From Edaphobacter aggregans (GTDB taxonomy: Bacteria > Acidobacteriota > Terriglobia > Terriglobales > Acidobacteriaceae), in the NCBI GenBank assembly GCA_022736715.1, contig DZDJ01000018.1, forward strand, positions 1 through 56,513: a stretch of DNA of 56,513 nucleotides, written 5' to 3'. Position numbers and translations under genes: made by a program. This document shows positions 18,086 through 27,333 of the stretch, one piece after another; the stretch's first letter is position 1; each line of letters opens with the position of its first letter. The notes under the pieces were generated by a model. The model saw only the letters and a list, made by a program, of their open reading frames with translations, was not told the DNA's origin and searched no databases.

Positions 18086-18811
18086 ATGCTTCCAGCTCTT
18101 CTTGGTTCCGGAGCCGTGGCCACGCTGGCCGTGGGCGGGTATTTTTATGCGGCCATGTGGCCGGGGTCGCAGCTTTTTGGCAAGACGATTGTCGCCGGGC
18201 CCAATGCGAACGAGTTTGCGCTCACCTACGATGACGGCCCGAACGATCCGGACACCTTTCGCCTGCTGGAAGTGCTGGCAAAGCACGAGGTGCGGGCCAC
18301 GTTTTTCCTGATTGGCCGCTTTGTGCGCCAGCGGCCGGACATTGTCCGCGCGATTGCCGCCGCCGGGCACCTGGTAGGCAACCACACCATGTCGCATCCG
18401 CTGCTGGTGACGCGATCTCCGTCAGAGGTGCGCCGGCAACTGGCCGGCTGCAATGCTGCGCTGGAAGATGCGCTGGGACACGCGGTGACGTACTTCCGGC
18501 CTCCGCACGGCGGCCGCAGGCCCGATGTACTGCGCGCCGCGCGCGAGCTGGGGCTGAAGCCGGTGATGTGGAATGCAATGGGGTATGACTGGAAGCCCAC
18601 CACGGCGGAAACCGTGCTGGCCCATGTGCAGAAAGGCATTCGCCGCAACCAGCAGCGCGGCATTGGCTCCAACATCCTGCTGCATGATGGCGGACAGGCC
18701 GGCATTGGCCAGGACCGCATGCACTCCGTGAAGGCGACGGAGATGCTGCTGGAACACTACCTGCATCCCGGCAGCAATGTCCGCTTTGTGACCGCGGAAA
18801 AGTGGGGCTGA
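18086..18811 (+). CDS. NodB-type polysaccharide deacetylase
   Basis: The 241-residue product begins with a hydrophobic, probably membrane-anchoring segment (LLGSGAVATLAVGGYFYAAM). A NodB homology domain follows: TYDDGP (catalytic base and metal Asp), HTMSHP (metal His pair), RPPHGGRRP, and ILLHDGG near the end. Such enzymes remove N- or O-acetyl groups from peptidoglycan, chitin-like or exopolysaccharide chains in the envelope. All five NodB motifs appear intact, so it is likely active. It ends 13 bp before the convergent hemL stop. Confidence 0.9.
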   Translation: MLPALLGSGAVATLAVGGYFYAAMWPGSQLFGKTIVAGPNANEFALTYDDGPNDPDTFRLLEVLAKHEVRATFFLIGRFVRQRPDIVRAIAAAGHLVGNHTMSHPLLVTRSPSEVRRQLAGCNAALEDALGHAVTYFRPPHGGRRPDVLRAARELGLKPVMWNAMGYDWKPTTAETVLAHVQKGIRRNQQRGIGSNILLHDGGQAGIGQDRMHSVKATEMLLEHYLHPGSNVRFVTAEKWG

Positions 18812-18824
18812 AGCAAATACAGCT

Positions 18825-20129
18825 TCAACCCGCAGTAACAGCCTGCAATGCAATTTTTGCTGCCGCAATCGTGGCCTGGACTTCTTTTGCTCCATGCGCG
18901 GTGCTCAGGAAGGCCGCCTCATACTGCGATGGTGGCAGCCAGATGCCCTGCTGCAGCATGGCGCGATGGAAGCGGCCAAAGGCGGCCGTGTCGGACGTTG
19001 CGGCCGAGTCCCAGTCCGTCACTGCATTCGGAGTGAAGAACCAGGTGAACATCGCGCCCACGCGACTGGTGGTCAGCGGCACACCCACGGCCTGAGCGGC
19101 AGCGGCAACGCCGTCCACTACGGCGGCACTGGTGGCTTCGAGCGCAGGGTATAGGCTCTGCTGGTGCTGGTGCAGATGCTGCAGCGTGGCAATGCCAGCG
19201 GCCATGGCCAGCGGATTGCCGCTGAGCGTTCCGGCCTGATAGACCGGGCCCAGCGGAGCCAGCAGGTCCATGATCTCTGCACGTCCGCCAAAAGCGCCCA
19301 CCGGCAAGCCGCCGCCGATGATCTTGCCCAGCGTGGTCAGGTCCGGCGTAATGCCGTAGAGCTGCTGCGCGCCGCCCAGGGCAACGCGGAAGCCGGTCAT
19401 TACTTCATCAAAAATCAGCACCGCGCCATTTTCCGCCGTAATCTTTCGCAGCGCCTGCAGATGGCCCGGCTGCGGCAGCACCGTGCCCATGTTGCCGACG
19501 ACCGGCTCCAGGAGGATGCAGGCAATCTGGTCCGGATGCGCGGCAAAGGCGGCCTCGACGGCGGCAATGTCGTTGTAGGGCAGCGCCAGCGTGTGCTGCA
19601 CGGTCTCTTCCGGTACTCCGGCCGAACCGGGAATGCCGAAGGTGGCTACGCCGGAGCCTGCCTTGACCAGCAGTGCGTCGGCATGGCCGTGATAGCAGCC
19701 CTCAAATTTGATAAAGAACTTTCTTCCGGTAAAGGCGCGGGCCAGGCGAATGGCCGTCATGGTCGCCTCCGTGCCGGAGCTGACGAAGCGCATCTTCTGC
19801 ATGCTGGGCACGGCGGCCTGCACCAGTTCCGCCAGATCGGCTTCCGCAGGCGTGGACGCGCCATAGCTGGAAGAGCGCGCCGCCGCCTGCTGGATTGCCT
19901 CCACCACAAAGGGCGCGGCATGGCCAAGGATCATCGGCCCCCAGGAGCCGAAATAGTCGATGTAGTGGTTGCCGTCAGCATCGTAGAGATACGCCCCTTC
20001 GGCACGGACAACGAACGGCGGATCGCCCCCGACGGCGCGGAAGGCGCGAACGGGAGAATCGACTCCGCCGGGAAAGATTTTTTCGGCGCGCTGCTGCAGT
20101 TCTCTGGATCGATTGAGGGTATGTGGCAT
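18825..20129 (-). CDS. hemL: Glutamate-1-semialdehyde 2,1-aminomutase
   Basis: HemL converts glutamate-1-semialdehyde to 5-aminolevulinate with PLP, the last step of the C5 route to haem. The 434-residue product has [42 protein letters not shown], and [16 protein letters not shown] with the PLP-binding lysine. Length is normal. The ATG at 20129 ([12 protein letters not shown]) is the natural start although the frame is open to 20735. It is divergent from the DCC protein gene. Confidence 0.97.
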   Translation of the reverse strand: MPHTLNRSRELQQRAEKIFPGGVDSPVRAFRAVGGDPPFVVRAEGAYLYDADGNHYIDYFGSWGPMILGHAAPFVVEAIQQAAARSSSYGASTPAEADLAELVQAAVPSMQKMRFVSSGTEATMTAIRLARAFTGRKFFIKFEGCYHGHADALLVKAGSGVATFGIPGSAGVPEETVQHTLALPYNDIAAVEAAFAAHPDQIACILLEPVVGNMGTVLPQPGHLQALRKITAENGAVLIFDEVMTGFRVALGGAQQLYGITPDLTTLGKIIGGGLPVGAFGGRAEIMDLLAPLGPVYQAGTLSGNPLAMAAGIATLQHLHQHQQSLYPALEATSAAVVDGVAAAAQAVGVPLTTSRVGAMFTWFFTPNAVTDWDSAATSDTAAFGRFHRAMLQQGIWLPPSQYEAAFLSTAHGAKEVQATIAAAKIALQAVTAG

Positions 20130-20182
20130 GACAATACTGAGTATAGAAGCGCTTGCAGCCCTGCGCTGACTGGGGAACAAAG

Positions 20183-20626
20183 ATGCAGCAGAATCCCGAA
20201 AACTTCGCATGGACCGGAAAAGACGTCGTGCTCTACGACGGCGTATGCGGGCTGTGCAACTGGTTTGTGCGGTTTGTGCTGCGGCACGACCCAGCCGGCC
20301 AGTTTCGCTTTGCAGCCCTGCAAGGCAGCTTCGGGCAGAGCGTGCTGGCGCGCCATCCGCAGGAAGCGCTGGAAGATACGGTGATACTGGTAACGGCCGC
20401 GGGCACAGCGCAGGAAGCGCTGTTGCTGCGCTCCAACGCCGTGCTGTCAGTTGCACGCAAACTGGGTGGGCCGTGGGCAGGATTGGCAGCCCCGACACGG
20501 TGTTTTCCGCCCGGCCTGCGGGATGCCGCCTACCGGCTGGTGGCACGGCACCGGTATCGCGTCTTCGGACGGCTGGATGCCTGTCCGCTGCTCCGTCCGG
20601 AGTGGCAGGACCGCTTTCTGGGCTAG
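20183..20626 (+). CDS. DCC family thiol-disulfide-like protein (DUF393)
   Basis: The 147-residue product carries the family-defining motif [14 protein letters not shown] near residue 20, a DxxCxxC thioredoxin-like site. Downstream are the aromatic/basic patches typical of DUF393 ([21 protein letters not shown]). Biochemical role is unsettled; a thiol-disulfide oxidoreductase function is presumed from the CxxC. It is divergent from hemL and 149 bp upstream of purM. Confidence 0.88.
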   Translation: MQQNPENFAWTGKDVVLYDGVCGLCNWFVRFVLRHDPAGQFRFAALQGSFGQSVLARHPQEALEDTVILVTAAGTAQEALLLRSNAVLSVARKLGGPWAGLAAPTRCFPPGLRDAAYRLVARHRYRVFGRLDACPLLRPEWQDRFLG

Positions 20627-20775
20627 GGAAAATGGATTTTCGGCTTAAATTGCTCCCTTGTCCGGCAAACTCCGCCGCATCGCCTGCTAAACTAAAAATT
20701 CCCGTTAACTTTCGCGTTGCGAGCGCAGCTCGCATGGTTACCGGTATTTAAAAACCTCCACACTACGGATCGACA

Positions 20776-21882
20776 GTGCCTGAAGAGAATCGCACCTCTG
20801 TAAAGTCCACGGCCGCCAAACCAACGCTGGTCAAGTCGTCTAAGCCTGCCGCGAAACCCGTGACCTATGCCGATGCCGGTGTGGACATTTCCAGCGGCGA
20901 CCGCACCAAGCAACGCATCAAGTACCTGGCGCAGAAGACCTTCAATAAGAATGTGCTGAGCGATATTGGCGGCTTTGGCGGACTCTTCCGGCTGGATCTG
21001 GAAAAGTATCCCAACCCGGTGCTGGTTTCCAGCATGGACGGCGTGGGCACCAAGCTGAAGGTGGCCTTTGAGCTGGGCATTCATCACACCGTGGGCGCGG
21101 ACCTGGTGAACCACTGCGTGAACGACATTGCCGTGCAGGGCGCAACGCCGCTCTTCTTCCTGGATTATCTGGCCACCGGCCGGCTGGACCGCCTGATTGC
21201 AGAAAAGGTCGTCAGCGGGCTGGCCGACGCCTGCCGCGCCAATGGCTGCGCGCTGATTGGCGGCGAAACTGCCCAGATGCCCGGCTTCTACTCCGATGGA
21301 GAATACGATCTGGCCGGATGCATTCTCGGTGTGGTGGAGCGCGACAAGATCATTACCGGCGCCAACATTCAGATGGGGGATGTGCTGCTGGGACTGCCCT
21401 CGACCGGACTGCACACAAACGGCTACTCGCTGGCGCGCAAGCTCTTTTTTGAGATCGCCGGGTATGGAGCCGACCAGTATGTGAATGCACTGCGGGAAAA
21501 GGCCGGTGCGGCGCTGATGAAGACGCACCGCAGCTATCTGAACGTGATCAAAAAGCTGACCGCGGCGGAAGTAGTGGTGGGCATGGCGCACGTCACCGGC
21601 GGAGGCATCACGGAAAACCTGCCGCGCATCCTGCCCAAGGGCATGTCTGCCCTGGTGGAGCTGGGAAGCTGGCCGGTGCCGCCGCTCTTTGAGCATCTGC
21701 AGCAGCTTGGCAATGTGGAGCAGAGCGAGATGCTGATGACCTTCAACATGGGCATTGGCCTGATTGCCGTGATTCCGGCGGACAAGTTCAAGAAAACCAA
21801 GGCGCTGCTGGATCGCGCCAGCGAGAAGTACCACGTGATTGGCCGCATTGTGAAGGGCGACCGCAAGGTGCTCTACGCCTGA
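20776..21882 (+). CDS. purM: Phosphoribosylformylglycinamidine cyclo-ligase
   Basis: PurM (AIR synthetase) closes the imidazole ring in purine synthesis using ATP. The 368-residue product contains TYADAGVDISSGD, SSMDGVGTKLKVAFELG, NDIAVQGATPLFFLDYLA, GGETAQMPGFY and HVTGGGITENLPRILP. The only reasonable start in frame is a GTG at 20776, which adds a Lys/Ala/Pro-rich N-terminal extension of about 30 residues before the conserved core. purN follows after 29 bp, so the two are probably cotranscribed. Confidence 0.96.
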   Translation: MPEENRTSVKSTAAKPTLVKSSKPAAKPVTYADAGVDISSGDRTKQRIKYLAQKTFNKNVLSDIGGFGGLFRLDLEKYPNPVLVSSMDGVGTKLKVAFELGIHHTVGADLVNHCVNDIAVQGATPLFFLDYLATGRLDRLIAEKVVSGLADACRANGCALIGGETAQMPGFYSDGEYDLAGCILGVVERDKIITGANIQMGDVLLGLPSTGLHTNGYSLARKLFFEIAGYGADQYVNALREKAGAALMKTHRSYLNVIKKLTAAEVVVGMAHVTGGGITENLPRILPKGMSALVELGSWPVPPLFEHLQQLGNVEQSEMLMTFNMGIGLIAVIPADKFKKTKALLDRASEKYHVIGRIVKGDRKVLYA

Positions 21883-21911
21883 GCACCTCCCAAAAAGCAA
21901 AGGGCAATCGG

Positions 21912-22517
21912 ATGAAGCGACTTGGCATACTGCTTTCTGGCCGCGGCTCGAATTTTCTGGCCATTGCAGAAGCGATTCGGCAGCAACGTCTTGCAGGGGT
22001 TGAGATCGCCGTAGTGCTTTCGAACAAGGCCGGTGCTCCGGGGATTGCCTCTGCGGAAGCGCTGGGCCTGCCTGCGTTTGTGGTGGAATCCAAAGGCCGG
22101 AGCCGCGCCGCGCACGATGCGGAGATGATTGCCCGGTTGCGCGAGCACAATGTTGACCTGGTGTGCCTGGCCGGGTACATGCGGCTGATCAGCGCCGGTT
22201 TCGTCCGCGCCTTTCCCAACCGTATTCTGAACATTCATCCCTCCTTGTTGCCGGCCTTTCCGGGATTGCATGCCCAGAAGCAGGCGCTGGAGTATGGCGC
22301 GCAAACTTCTGGCTGCACGGTACACTTTGTGGATGAGGAGCTGGACCACGGCGTGATTGTGCTGCAAAAAGTGGTTCCCGTACTGGATGCAGATGACGAG
22401 GACGCGCTGTCTGCGCGGATTCTGGAGCAGGAGCACATCGCCTATCCGGAAGCGATTGCGCGAGTGCTCAGCGGGGAATACGAAATCCGCGGACGCCGCT
22501 ATCTGCGGCGCGGTTAA
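21912..22517 (+). CDS. purN: Phosphoribosylglycinamide formyltransferase
   Basis: PurN transfers a formyl group from 10-formyl-THF to GAR. The 201-residue product shows MKRLGILLSGRGSNFLAI, LAGYMRLI, the catalytic NIHPSLLPAFPGLHAQ with Asn/His, and GCTVHFVDEELDHGVIV with the catalytic Asp. It is second in a purM-purN unit and its stop overlaps the convergent SDR gene by four bases. Confidence 0.97.
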   Translation: MKRLGILLSGRGSNFLAIAEAIRQQRLAGVEIAVVLSNKAGAPGIASAEALGLPAFVVESKGRSRAAHDAEMIARLREHNVDLVCLAGYMRLISAGFVRAFPNRILNIHPSLLPAFPGLHAQKQALEYGAQTSGCTVHFVDEELDHGVIVLQKVVPVLDADDEDALSARILEQEHIAYPEAIARVLSGEYEIRGRRYLRRG

Positions 22518-23461
22518 AGCGCCACAAACTTTACGCCGGTCAATTGTTCGGAAATCTGCCAGAGCCGTGCTGCCGCTGCCGCATCGACGGCATGCGACTC
22601 TGCCGTAACGCGCACGGGGGAGCCGCGGAACTCAAAGAAGCGGTCGGGGCCGTAATAGCCGCCATCTTCCACTTCCGGCGCGGTTGCCGCATAAAGAACA
22701 GGCAAGGCCCCCTGCGCTTCCGGCTGGCCAACCAAACCGATCAAATGGCGCATGACCCGCGCGCGCAGGCCCGGCCTGCCTTCGCCTGGACCACTTTGGA
22801 AGAGGTTGGTGGCGGCCACTCCGGGATGTGCTGCGATGGCCCGCACATATAGCCCTCCGGCATGGATGCGCCGGTTCAGCTCCCAGGTAAACAGCAGGTT
22901 GGCCAGCTTGGACTGCTGGTACGCCGCCCAGGGGTTGTACTGCTGCGTGAACTGGAGATCGTCAAAGTGCATGCGGCCGCGTTTGTGCGCAATGGAGCTG
23001 ACCGTGAGGACGCGGGGCAGCTCCAGACTTTGCGCGGCGGCCTGCAGCAGGGCCGGAAACAGAAGCGCCGTCAGTGCAAAGTGGCCAAGGTGGTTGGTGC
23101 CGAACTGCGCCTCGAATCCATCCCCGGTAGTGCGCCGCTGCGGAAAGGCCATGACGCCCGCATTGTTGATGAGCAGATCGAGCTTTTCTCCGCGGGCCAG
23201 AAAATTGGCGGCAAACTGCCGAATGGAGGCCAGACTGGCCAGATCGAGCAGGGCCAGTTCCACCTGGGCGCCGGGCATCTGCTGGTGAATCTGCGCCAGA
23301 GCGGCCTCGCCTTTGCTCTGGTTGCGGCAGGCCAGCAGGACGCGTGCTCCGGCGCGGGCCAGTTCCAGCGATGTATGGTAGCCGATGCCGCTATTAGCAC
23401 CGGTGAGGATGACCGTTTTGCCTGTCTGGGCGGGGATGCTTGCCGTGGTCCACTTGCTCAA
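22514..23461 (-). CDS. Short-chain dehydrogenase/reductase
   Basis: The product has the cofactor motif TGANSGIGYHTS, LLINNAGVM, the Ser near TVSSIAHKRG and the active-site YQQSKLAN. This is the light-dependent-protochlorophyllide-reductase/retinol-dehydrogenase-like branch often simply called 'SDR oxidoreductase'. Substrate unknown. I chose a TTG start at 23461 (giving MSKWTTASIPAQTGK, 315 residues) because GAGG lies 8 nt upstream and it matches the usual N-terminus. An ATG at 23509 would add 16 residues with no good ribosome site. Confidence 0.85.
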   Translation of the reverse strand: MSKWTTASIPAQTGKTVILTGANSGIGYHTSLELARAGARVLLACRNQSKGEAALAQIHQQMPGAQVELALLDLASLASIRQFAANFLARGEKLDLLINNAGVMAFPQRRTTGDGFEAQFGTNHLGHFALTALLFPALLQAAAQSLELPRVLTVSSIAHKRGRMHFDDLQFTQQYNPWAAYQQSKLANLLFTWELNRRIHAGGLYVRAIAAHPGVAATNLFQSGPGEGRPGLRARVMRHLIGLVGQPEAQGALPVLYAATAPEVEDGGYYGPDRFFEFRGSPVRVTAESHAVDAAAAARLWQISEQLTGVKFVAL

Positions 23462-23573
23462 GATGCTTGCCTCGATCAAATTGCAACTGTTACGCGCACG
23501 CGCACTCATGCAGACTCGGCTGCGCAGGGAAAGTTGCAAAAAATTGCCTGTGCCGCCGGGATGACCAAAGAAA

Positions 23574-23601
23574 AGCAGCGGCCCGGTTGCAGGCCGCTGC
23601 T
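23574..23601 (-). terminator. Rho-independent terminator of htrA
   Basis: AGCAGCGGCC (23574-23583) pairs with GGCCGCTGCT (23592-23601) around an 8-nt loop. In the leftward direction the stem is followed by TTTTCTTT. It lies 22 bp past the htrA stop codon. Confidence 0.8.
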
Positions 23602-23623
23602 GCTGTTGCGTGCTGAATCCGCG

Positions 23624-24817
23624 TCAGACCTCTGTTCCTCCATCATTGCCGAGCTTGACCGGAATATCCATGCGGCGTTGCCCGCGATAAATGGTGATGC
23701 TGATGGTGTCGCCAACGCTGTGGCTGTTCATGACCTGCGAAATGTCCTGCGCGCTGGTGACCTCCTGCCCATCGATGCCGACGATGAAGTCTCCGCCAAT
23801 ATAGACCGGCACGTTGCCCAGATACGCCTTCTGGTTGCCGCCGCGCAGACCGGCCCGGTCAGCGGCGCCGCCGGGAATCACACGCTGCACCAGCACGCCG
23901 TAGTCCGCGGGCAGGCCCATCTGGCTGGCAAGATCGGGGCCAATGGAGAGCGAAACAATGCCCAGGGACGGACGGCGCACCTGACCGTACTTGGCGAAGT
24001 CGTTGAGCACAGCCTTGGCCGTGTTGATGGGGATGGCAAAGCCGATGCCGGAGCTTTGGTCCGCTCCGTTGGAGGCGATCATGGTATTGATACCGATGAC
24101 CTCGCCACGCGAGTTGAGCAGCGGCCCGCCGGAGTTGCCGGGATTGATGGCGGCGTCGGTCTGGATGGCATCTTCAATGCGGGCGCCCTGCGCGCTTTCC
24201 TGAATGGGGCGGATGGCGCTGATGATGCCCTGCGTCATGGTGCCGCTCAAGCCAAAGGGGTTGCCGATGGCGTAGACCTTCTGCCCGACTTGCAGCCCAT
24301 TGGAGTCGGCCAGCGTCGCCGGAACCAGATTGGGGGCGTTGATCTTGATGAGCGCCAGGTCATGCGCCTTGTCCACGCCAATCACCTGCGCCCGGTAGCG
24401 GTGCTTGTCGAATAAAGTCACCTCCACGCGCTCGGCGTTGTCGATGACGTGGTTGTTCGTCAGGATGAGGCCGTCCTTGTTCAGAATAAAACCCGACCCC
24501 TGCCCCTGCTGCGGTACCGGTCCGTAGAAAAAGTCAAAGGCAACGGCCGTTGAGGTGATGTTGACCACGGACGGCAGTGCCTTTTTATAAACGGCAATGT
24601 TGTCCTGCTCCTCTGTATCGAAAGCTGGCCGGGCATGGGCCTCGGTCAGTTGGAACAAGCCGCTGTATCCATTACCTGGGCTGCTATTCGAAGCAGCGTC
24701 GGCCGCCGGCAGATGCTGAAGCCAGGCGGAAAGCGGTCCCGTGGGGCCGCTGTGTGTAATGAACAGATAAAACGCTCCAACCAGCACTACGACAAAAGCA
24801 ATACGGCGCATTTTCAT
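23624..24817 (-). CDS. HtrA/DegP-type periplasmic serine protease with one PDZ domain
   Basis: The 397-residue product starts with a membrane anchor or uncleaved signal (RRIAFVVVLVGAFYLFI). The trypsin-like domain has the triad intact: His in LTNNHVID, Asp in KAHDLALIK, Ser in NPGNSGGPLL. A single C-terminal PDZ domain follows, with GVLVQRVIPGGAADRAGL and GDFIVGIDGQEV. This layout matches DegS/DegQ-like or HhoA-type quality-control proteases. The start was set at the ATG at 24817 (MKMRRIAF); a GTG at 24832 is possible. A strong terminator follows. Confidence 0.93.
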   Translation of the reverse strand: MKMRRIAFVVVLVGAFYLFITHSGPTGPLSAWLQHLPAADAASNSSPGNGYSGLFQLTEAHARPAFDTEEQDNIAVYKKALPSVVNITSTAVAFDFFYGPVPQQGQGSGFILNKDGLILTNNHVIDNAERVEVTLFDKHRYRAQVIGVDKAHDLALIKINAPNLVPATLADSNGLQVGQKVYAIGNPFGLSGTMTQGIISAIRPIQESAQGARIEDAIQTDAAINPGNSGGPLLNSRGEVIGINTMIASNGADQSSGIGFAIPINTAKAVLNDFAKYGQVRRPSLGIVSLSIGPDLASQMGLPADYGVLVQRVIPGGAADRAGLRGGNQKAYLGNVPVYIGGDFIVGIDGQEVTSAQDISQVMNSHSVGDTISITIYRGQRRMDIPVKLGNDGGTEV

Positions 24818-25119
24818 CGGACTCAGACTCACTCACCATGATTAGGACGCCGCCTCTTCGAGTCGACAGCCTCCTGATTGACAAAGACATTGCATCTGTT
24901 GCAGAACACAATGCGGGTAGACCCGACCTACGCACTGCAAAGAACAGCTCTGCGTAGATTAGTCTTGCACAAACTCAGATTCCAGACTCTGGATCCCTCA
25001 AAAGATCCTGATTTTCTACCATATCCGGGCAAGGCGGTTCGTTTCTCTTTCCAGAACAATCCCGCCTGATTAGGAATGCAGCAATTCTGCTCGCTTTCCG
25101 GTATGACGAACGGAAAGGC

Positions 25120-25800
25120 TCAGGAGTTACCTGAAGCCGATGCAGTCTGCTTGGCCGCGGCCTGCAATTCTGCATAAATGCGCTTAACGGCAGGCTCCAG
25201 ATCGGCAATACTGCTTTTGTTTTCTATAACATAATCACACCGCGCCGCTTTTTCGCTGTCTGGCATCTGCGCCGCCAGACGGCGGTGTGCGTCGGCCTCC
25301 AGCGCTGCTTTTTCCGGGGCCAGCAACGTTGTGCCGCGGCGGTTGCGCTCCACAAAGCGGGCAATCTTCAACTCCTCCGGCGCAGTAACCAGAATAATTT
25401 TGTCGAAGCGCTGGTGCCGGCCTGCGGCGCTGGCATGTTTGGTTTCAAAGATCAGCGCCGACTCGACCATGACGACCGCATCCGGCTCGACGGCGGCAAT
25501 CTGGCGCATCCACTCAGCCTGGGCCGCAATGACGGCCGGGTGCACAATGGCATTCAGCTCCTCCACGCGGCCTTCGCTGAAGGCCAGCCGGGCCAGGGCG
25601 GAGCGGTCCAGTTGCCCGTCAACACCCACAACCTGGGAGCCGAAATGCTCCACAATCTGGTGGTAAACCGGCTGGCCGGGCTGCATCATGGTGCGGCCGA
25701 TGGCGTCGGCCTCTACTACATGTGCGCCCAGTGCGCGAAACAGCGCAGCCACGGTAGATTTGCCGCTTCCCAGCCCGCCGGTCAGTCCTGCTCGGAGCAT
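25120..25800 (-). CDS. coaE: Dephospho-CoA kinase
   Basis: CoaE phosphorylates dephospho-CoA in the last step of CoA synthesis. The 226-residue product begins MLRAGLTGGLGSGKSTVAALF with the P-loop. It then shows GAHVVEADAIGRTMM with the catalytic Asp, a lid region around FVERNRRGTT, and DYVIENKSSIADL typical of the family's C-terminus. It starts 34 bp after the folD stop on the same strand, suggesting a folD-coaE transcript. The 302 bp between it and htrA hold no convincing gene. Confidence 0.95.
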   Translation of the reverse strand: MLRAGLTGGLGSGKSTVAALFRALGAHVVEADAIGRTMMQPGQPVYHQIVEHFGSQVVGVDGQLDRSALARLAFSEGRVEELNAIVHPAVIAAQAEWMRQIAAVEPDAVVMVESALIFETKHASAAGRHQRFDKIILVTAPEELKIARFVERNRRGTTLLAPEKAALEADAHRRLAAQMPDSEKAARCDYVIENKSSIADLEPAVKRIYAELQAAAKQTASASGNS

Positions 25801-25834
25801 TCGTTCCTTGTCCCTGTGGTGAAGTTCTTCCGCA

Positions 25835-26794
25835 TCAGAGCAGTCCGCGGCGCAGTTTGGCGGCGCGCACGGTGTTGGCCATCAGCATGGCGATGGTCAG
25901 CGGGCCAACACCTCCGGGAACCGGGGTGTAGGCACCGGCCAACTCAAACGCGCGCGGGTGAATGTCGCCCACGATGGTATGGCCCTTGCTGGCAAACATC
26001 TCCGCGCGGGCCGCATCGTCCGGATGCGTTCCCGGGAAAAACTCGTCGAAGAGCTGGCGGTCGTGGATGCGGTTGATGCCGACATCGATCAGCGTAGCGC
26101 CGGGCTTGACCATCTGCGGCGTCACGTAGCCGGGACGGCCGATGGCGGCCACCAGAATGTCAGCATTGCGGGTAAAGCTGGCAATGTCGCGCGTTTTGCT
26201 GTGGCAGATGGTGACGGTGGCGTTCTGCTGCAGCAACAGCATGGCCGCAGGCTTGCCCACAATGTCGCTGCGGCCCAGCACAACAGCATTCTGGCCGGCG
26301 ACGGGAAGGTTGGCGCGCTTGAGGATTTCGACAATGCCGGCGGGCGTGCAGGGGGCCAGCGCTGGCTGCCCGCTTTGCAGGCGGCCAACGTTCACGGGGT
26401 GGAAGCCATCTACGTCCTTCTCTGGCAGAACGGCCTCCAGCAGGCGCTTGGTGTTGACGTGCGCCGGCAAAGGCAACTGGATGAGGATGCCGTCGATGTC
26501 TTCGCGGGCATTCAACCGGGCCACCAGTTCCAGCATCTCTTCCGTGGTAACGGATTCTGGCGGCGTAATGAGATCAGAATAGAGCCCCAGTTGCTCGCAG
26601 GTGCGCACTTTGCTGCGGACGTAAATCTGCGAAGCGGGCACCGCGCCCACCAGCACGGCTGCCAGCCCGGGACGGATGCCCTGCGCAGCGAGCACTTTTA
26701 CGTCTTCGGCCACTTCGGCCTTGATCTGAGCAGCAAAGGCGTTTCCGTTGAGAACGGTTGCCGAGGTCGCAGTCGTAGAGGAGGATATGGTCAT
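25835..26794 (-). CDS. folD: Methylenetetrahydrofolate dehydrogenase/cyclohydrolase
   Basis: FolD interconverts 5,10-methylene-, 5,10-methenyl- and 10-formyl-THF, feeding the formyl donor used by PurN. The 319-residue product has YVRSKVRTCEQLG with the active-site Lys and GILIQLPLPAHV. NADP-binding VLGRSDIVGKPAAMLLL and VPGGVGPLTIAMLMANT follow. The N-terminal Ser/Thr-rich stretch slightly exceeds the family norm. It is probably the first gene of a leftward unit with coaE. Confidence 0.97.
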   Translation of the reverse strand: MTISSSTTATSATVLNGNAFAAQIKAEVAEDVKVLAAQGIRPGLAAVLVGAVPASQIYVRSKVRTCEQLGLYSDLITPPESVTTEEMLELVARLNAREDIDGILIQLPLPAHVNTKRLLEAVLPEKDVDGFHPVNVGRLQSGQPALAPCTPAGIVEILKRANLPVAGQNAVVLGRSDIVGKPAAMLLLQQNATVTICHSKTRDIASFTRNADILVAAIGRPGYVTPQMVKPGATLIDVGINRIHDRQLFDEFFPGTHPDDAARAEMFASKGHTIVGDIHPRAFELAGAYTPVPGGVGPLTIAMLMANTVRAAKLRRGLL

Positions 26795-26923
26795 GCCGAT
26801 GTGTCCTTGGAAGTTGATTACTCTTCTTTATGGTAACGGATTGACGGGTTTCCGCTGAAGGGTACAGCTCATTTGCCGCCGCTGCTGGCTTTGACCCGCC
26901 GGAAGCATCTACACTAAATACAA

Positions 26924-27100
26924 ATGCAAACCAACCTAATTTCCCCGGCATTGCTGGACATCCTGGAGTGTCCCGTGTGCCATCACCCGATTCAACCGGC
27001 GCAGGAAGAGTTACTATGCATCGGCTGCGGACGGATTTATCCCATTCTGGACGGCATCCCGGTAATGCTTGCCAGCAGCGCCCGCCTGCTCGCCTCATAA
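26924..27100 (+). CDS. Trm112-like zinc-ribbon mini-protein
   Basis: This 58-residue gene is easily missed by length cut-offs. It encodes SPALLDILECPVCHHPIQP, then LLCIGCGRIYPILDGIPVML, the CPVC/CIGCG pair and IP-I-DGIPVML ending that define bacterial Trm112/YcaR-like proteins. These proteins act as small zinc-binding activators or partners of methyltransferases and other enzymes. No strong ribosome site was found upstream of the ATG. Its last 64 bp overlap the 3' end of the convergent gene at 27037-27333. Confidence 0.82.
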   Translation: MQTNLISPALLDILECPVCHHPIQPAQEELLCIGCGRIYPILDGIPVMLASSARLLAS

Positions 27101-27333
27101 GCTGCCGGCAGCGATGGGGCCATGCGGCGGAAGGATGTTTGCGCATGGCTGGCAGGATGCGGCGCCACATACTGCCGCAGCAGCAGCCAGGCGACCCACG
27201 CAGCCAGCACCATTGCCACCAGCAAGATCACGAGCAGCGTCCCATAGGACGGCATTCCCGCTGCCGCCTGCTTCTGTTCCTTTTTGTGTTCCTTTTTGTG
27301 TTCCTGCTTCTGTTCCTTTTTCTGTTCCCGCAT
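27037..27333 (-). CDS. Small membrane protein with a charged repeat N-terminus
   Basis: The 98-residue product starts with a run of Lys/Glu/Gln/His tetrapeptide repeats (KKEQKQEHKKEHKKEQKQ). One strong transmembrane segment follows (TLLVILLVAMVLAAWVAWLLL), then a soluble tail. The family is not recognised. The ribosome-binding site is weak (GGACGG). The C-terminal coding part runs antisense to the Trm112-like gene, so a shorter real product or no product at all is possible. Confidence 0.5.
   Translation of the reverse strand: MREQKKEQKQEHKKEHKKEQKQAAAGMPSYGTLLVILLVAMVLAAWVAWLLLRQYVAPHPASHAQTSFRRMAPSLPAAYEASRRALLASITGMPSRMG
27276..27328. repeat. 12-bp tandem repeat encoding the KEQK/KEHK tract
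   Basis: Units of GTTCCTTTTTGT start at 27276, 27288, 27300 and 27312 with minor variants (CTGCTTCT, TTTTTCT endings) plus a partial fifth. Each unit is in frame on the minus strand and codes for four charged residues. Copy-number change would alter length but not frame. Confidence 0.8.

Noticed and set aside
24835-25119. Short TTG-started frame between htrA and coaE
   Set aside because: It lacks a ribosome site and protein-like composition; the region is best read as leader DNA for htrA.
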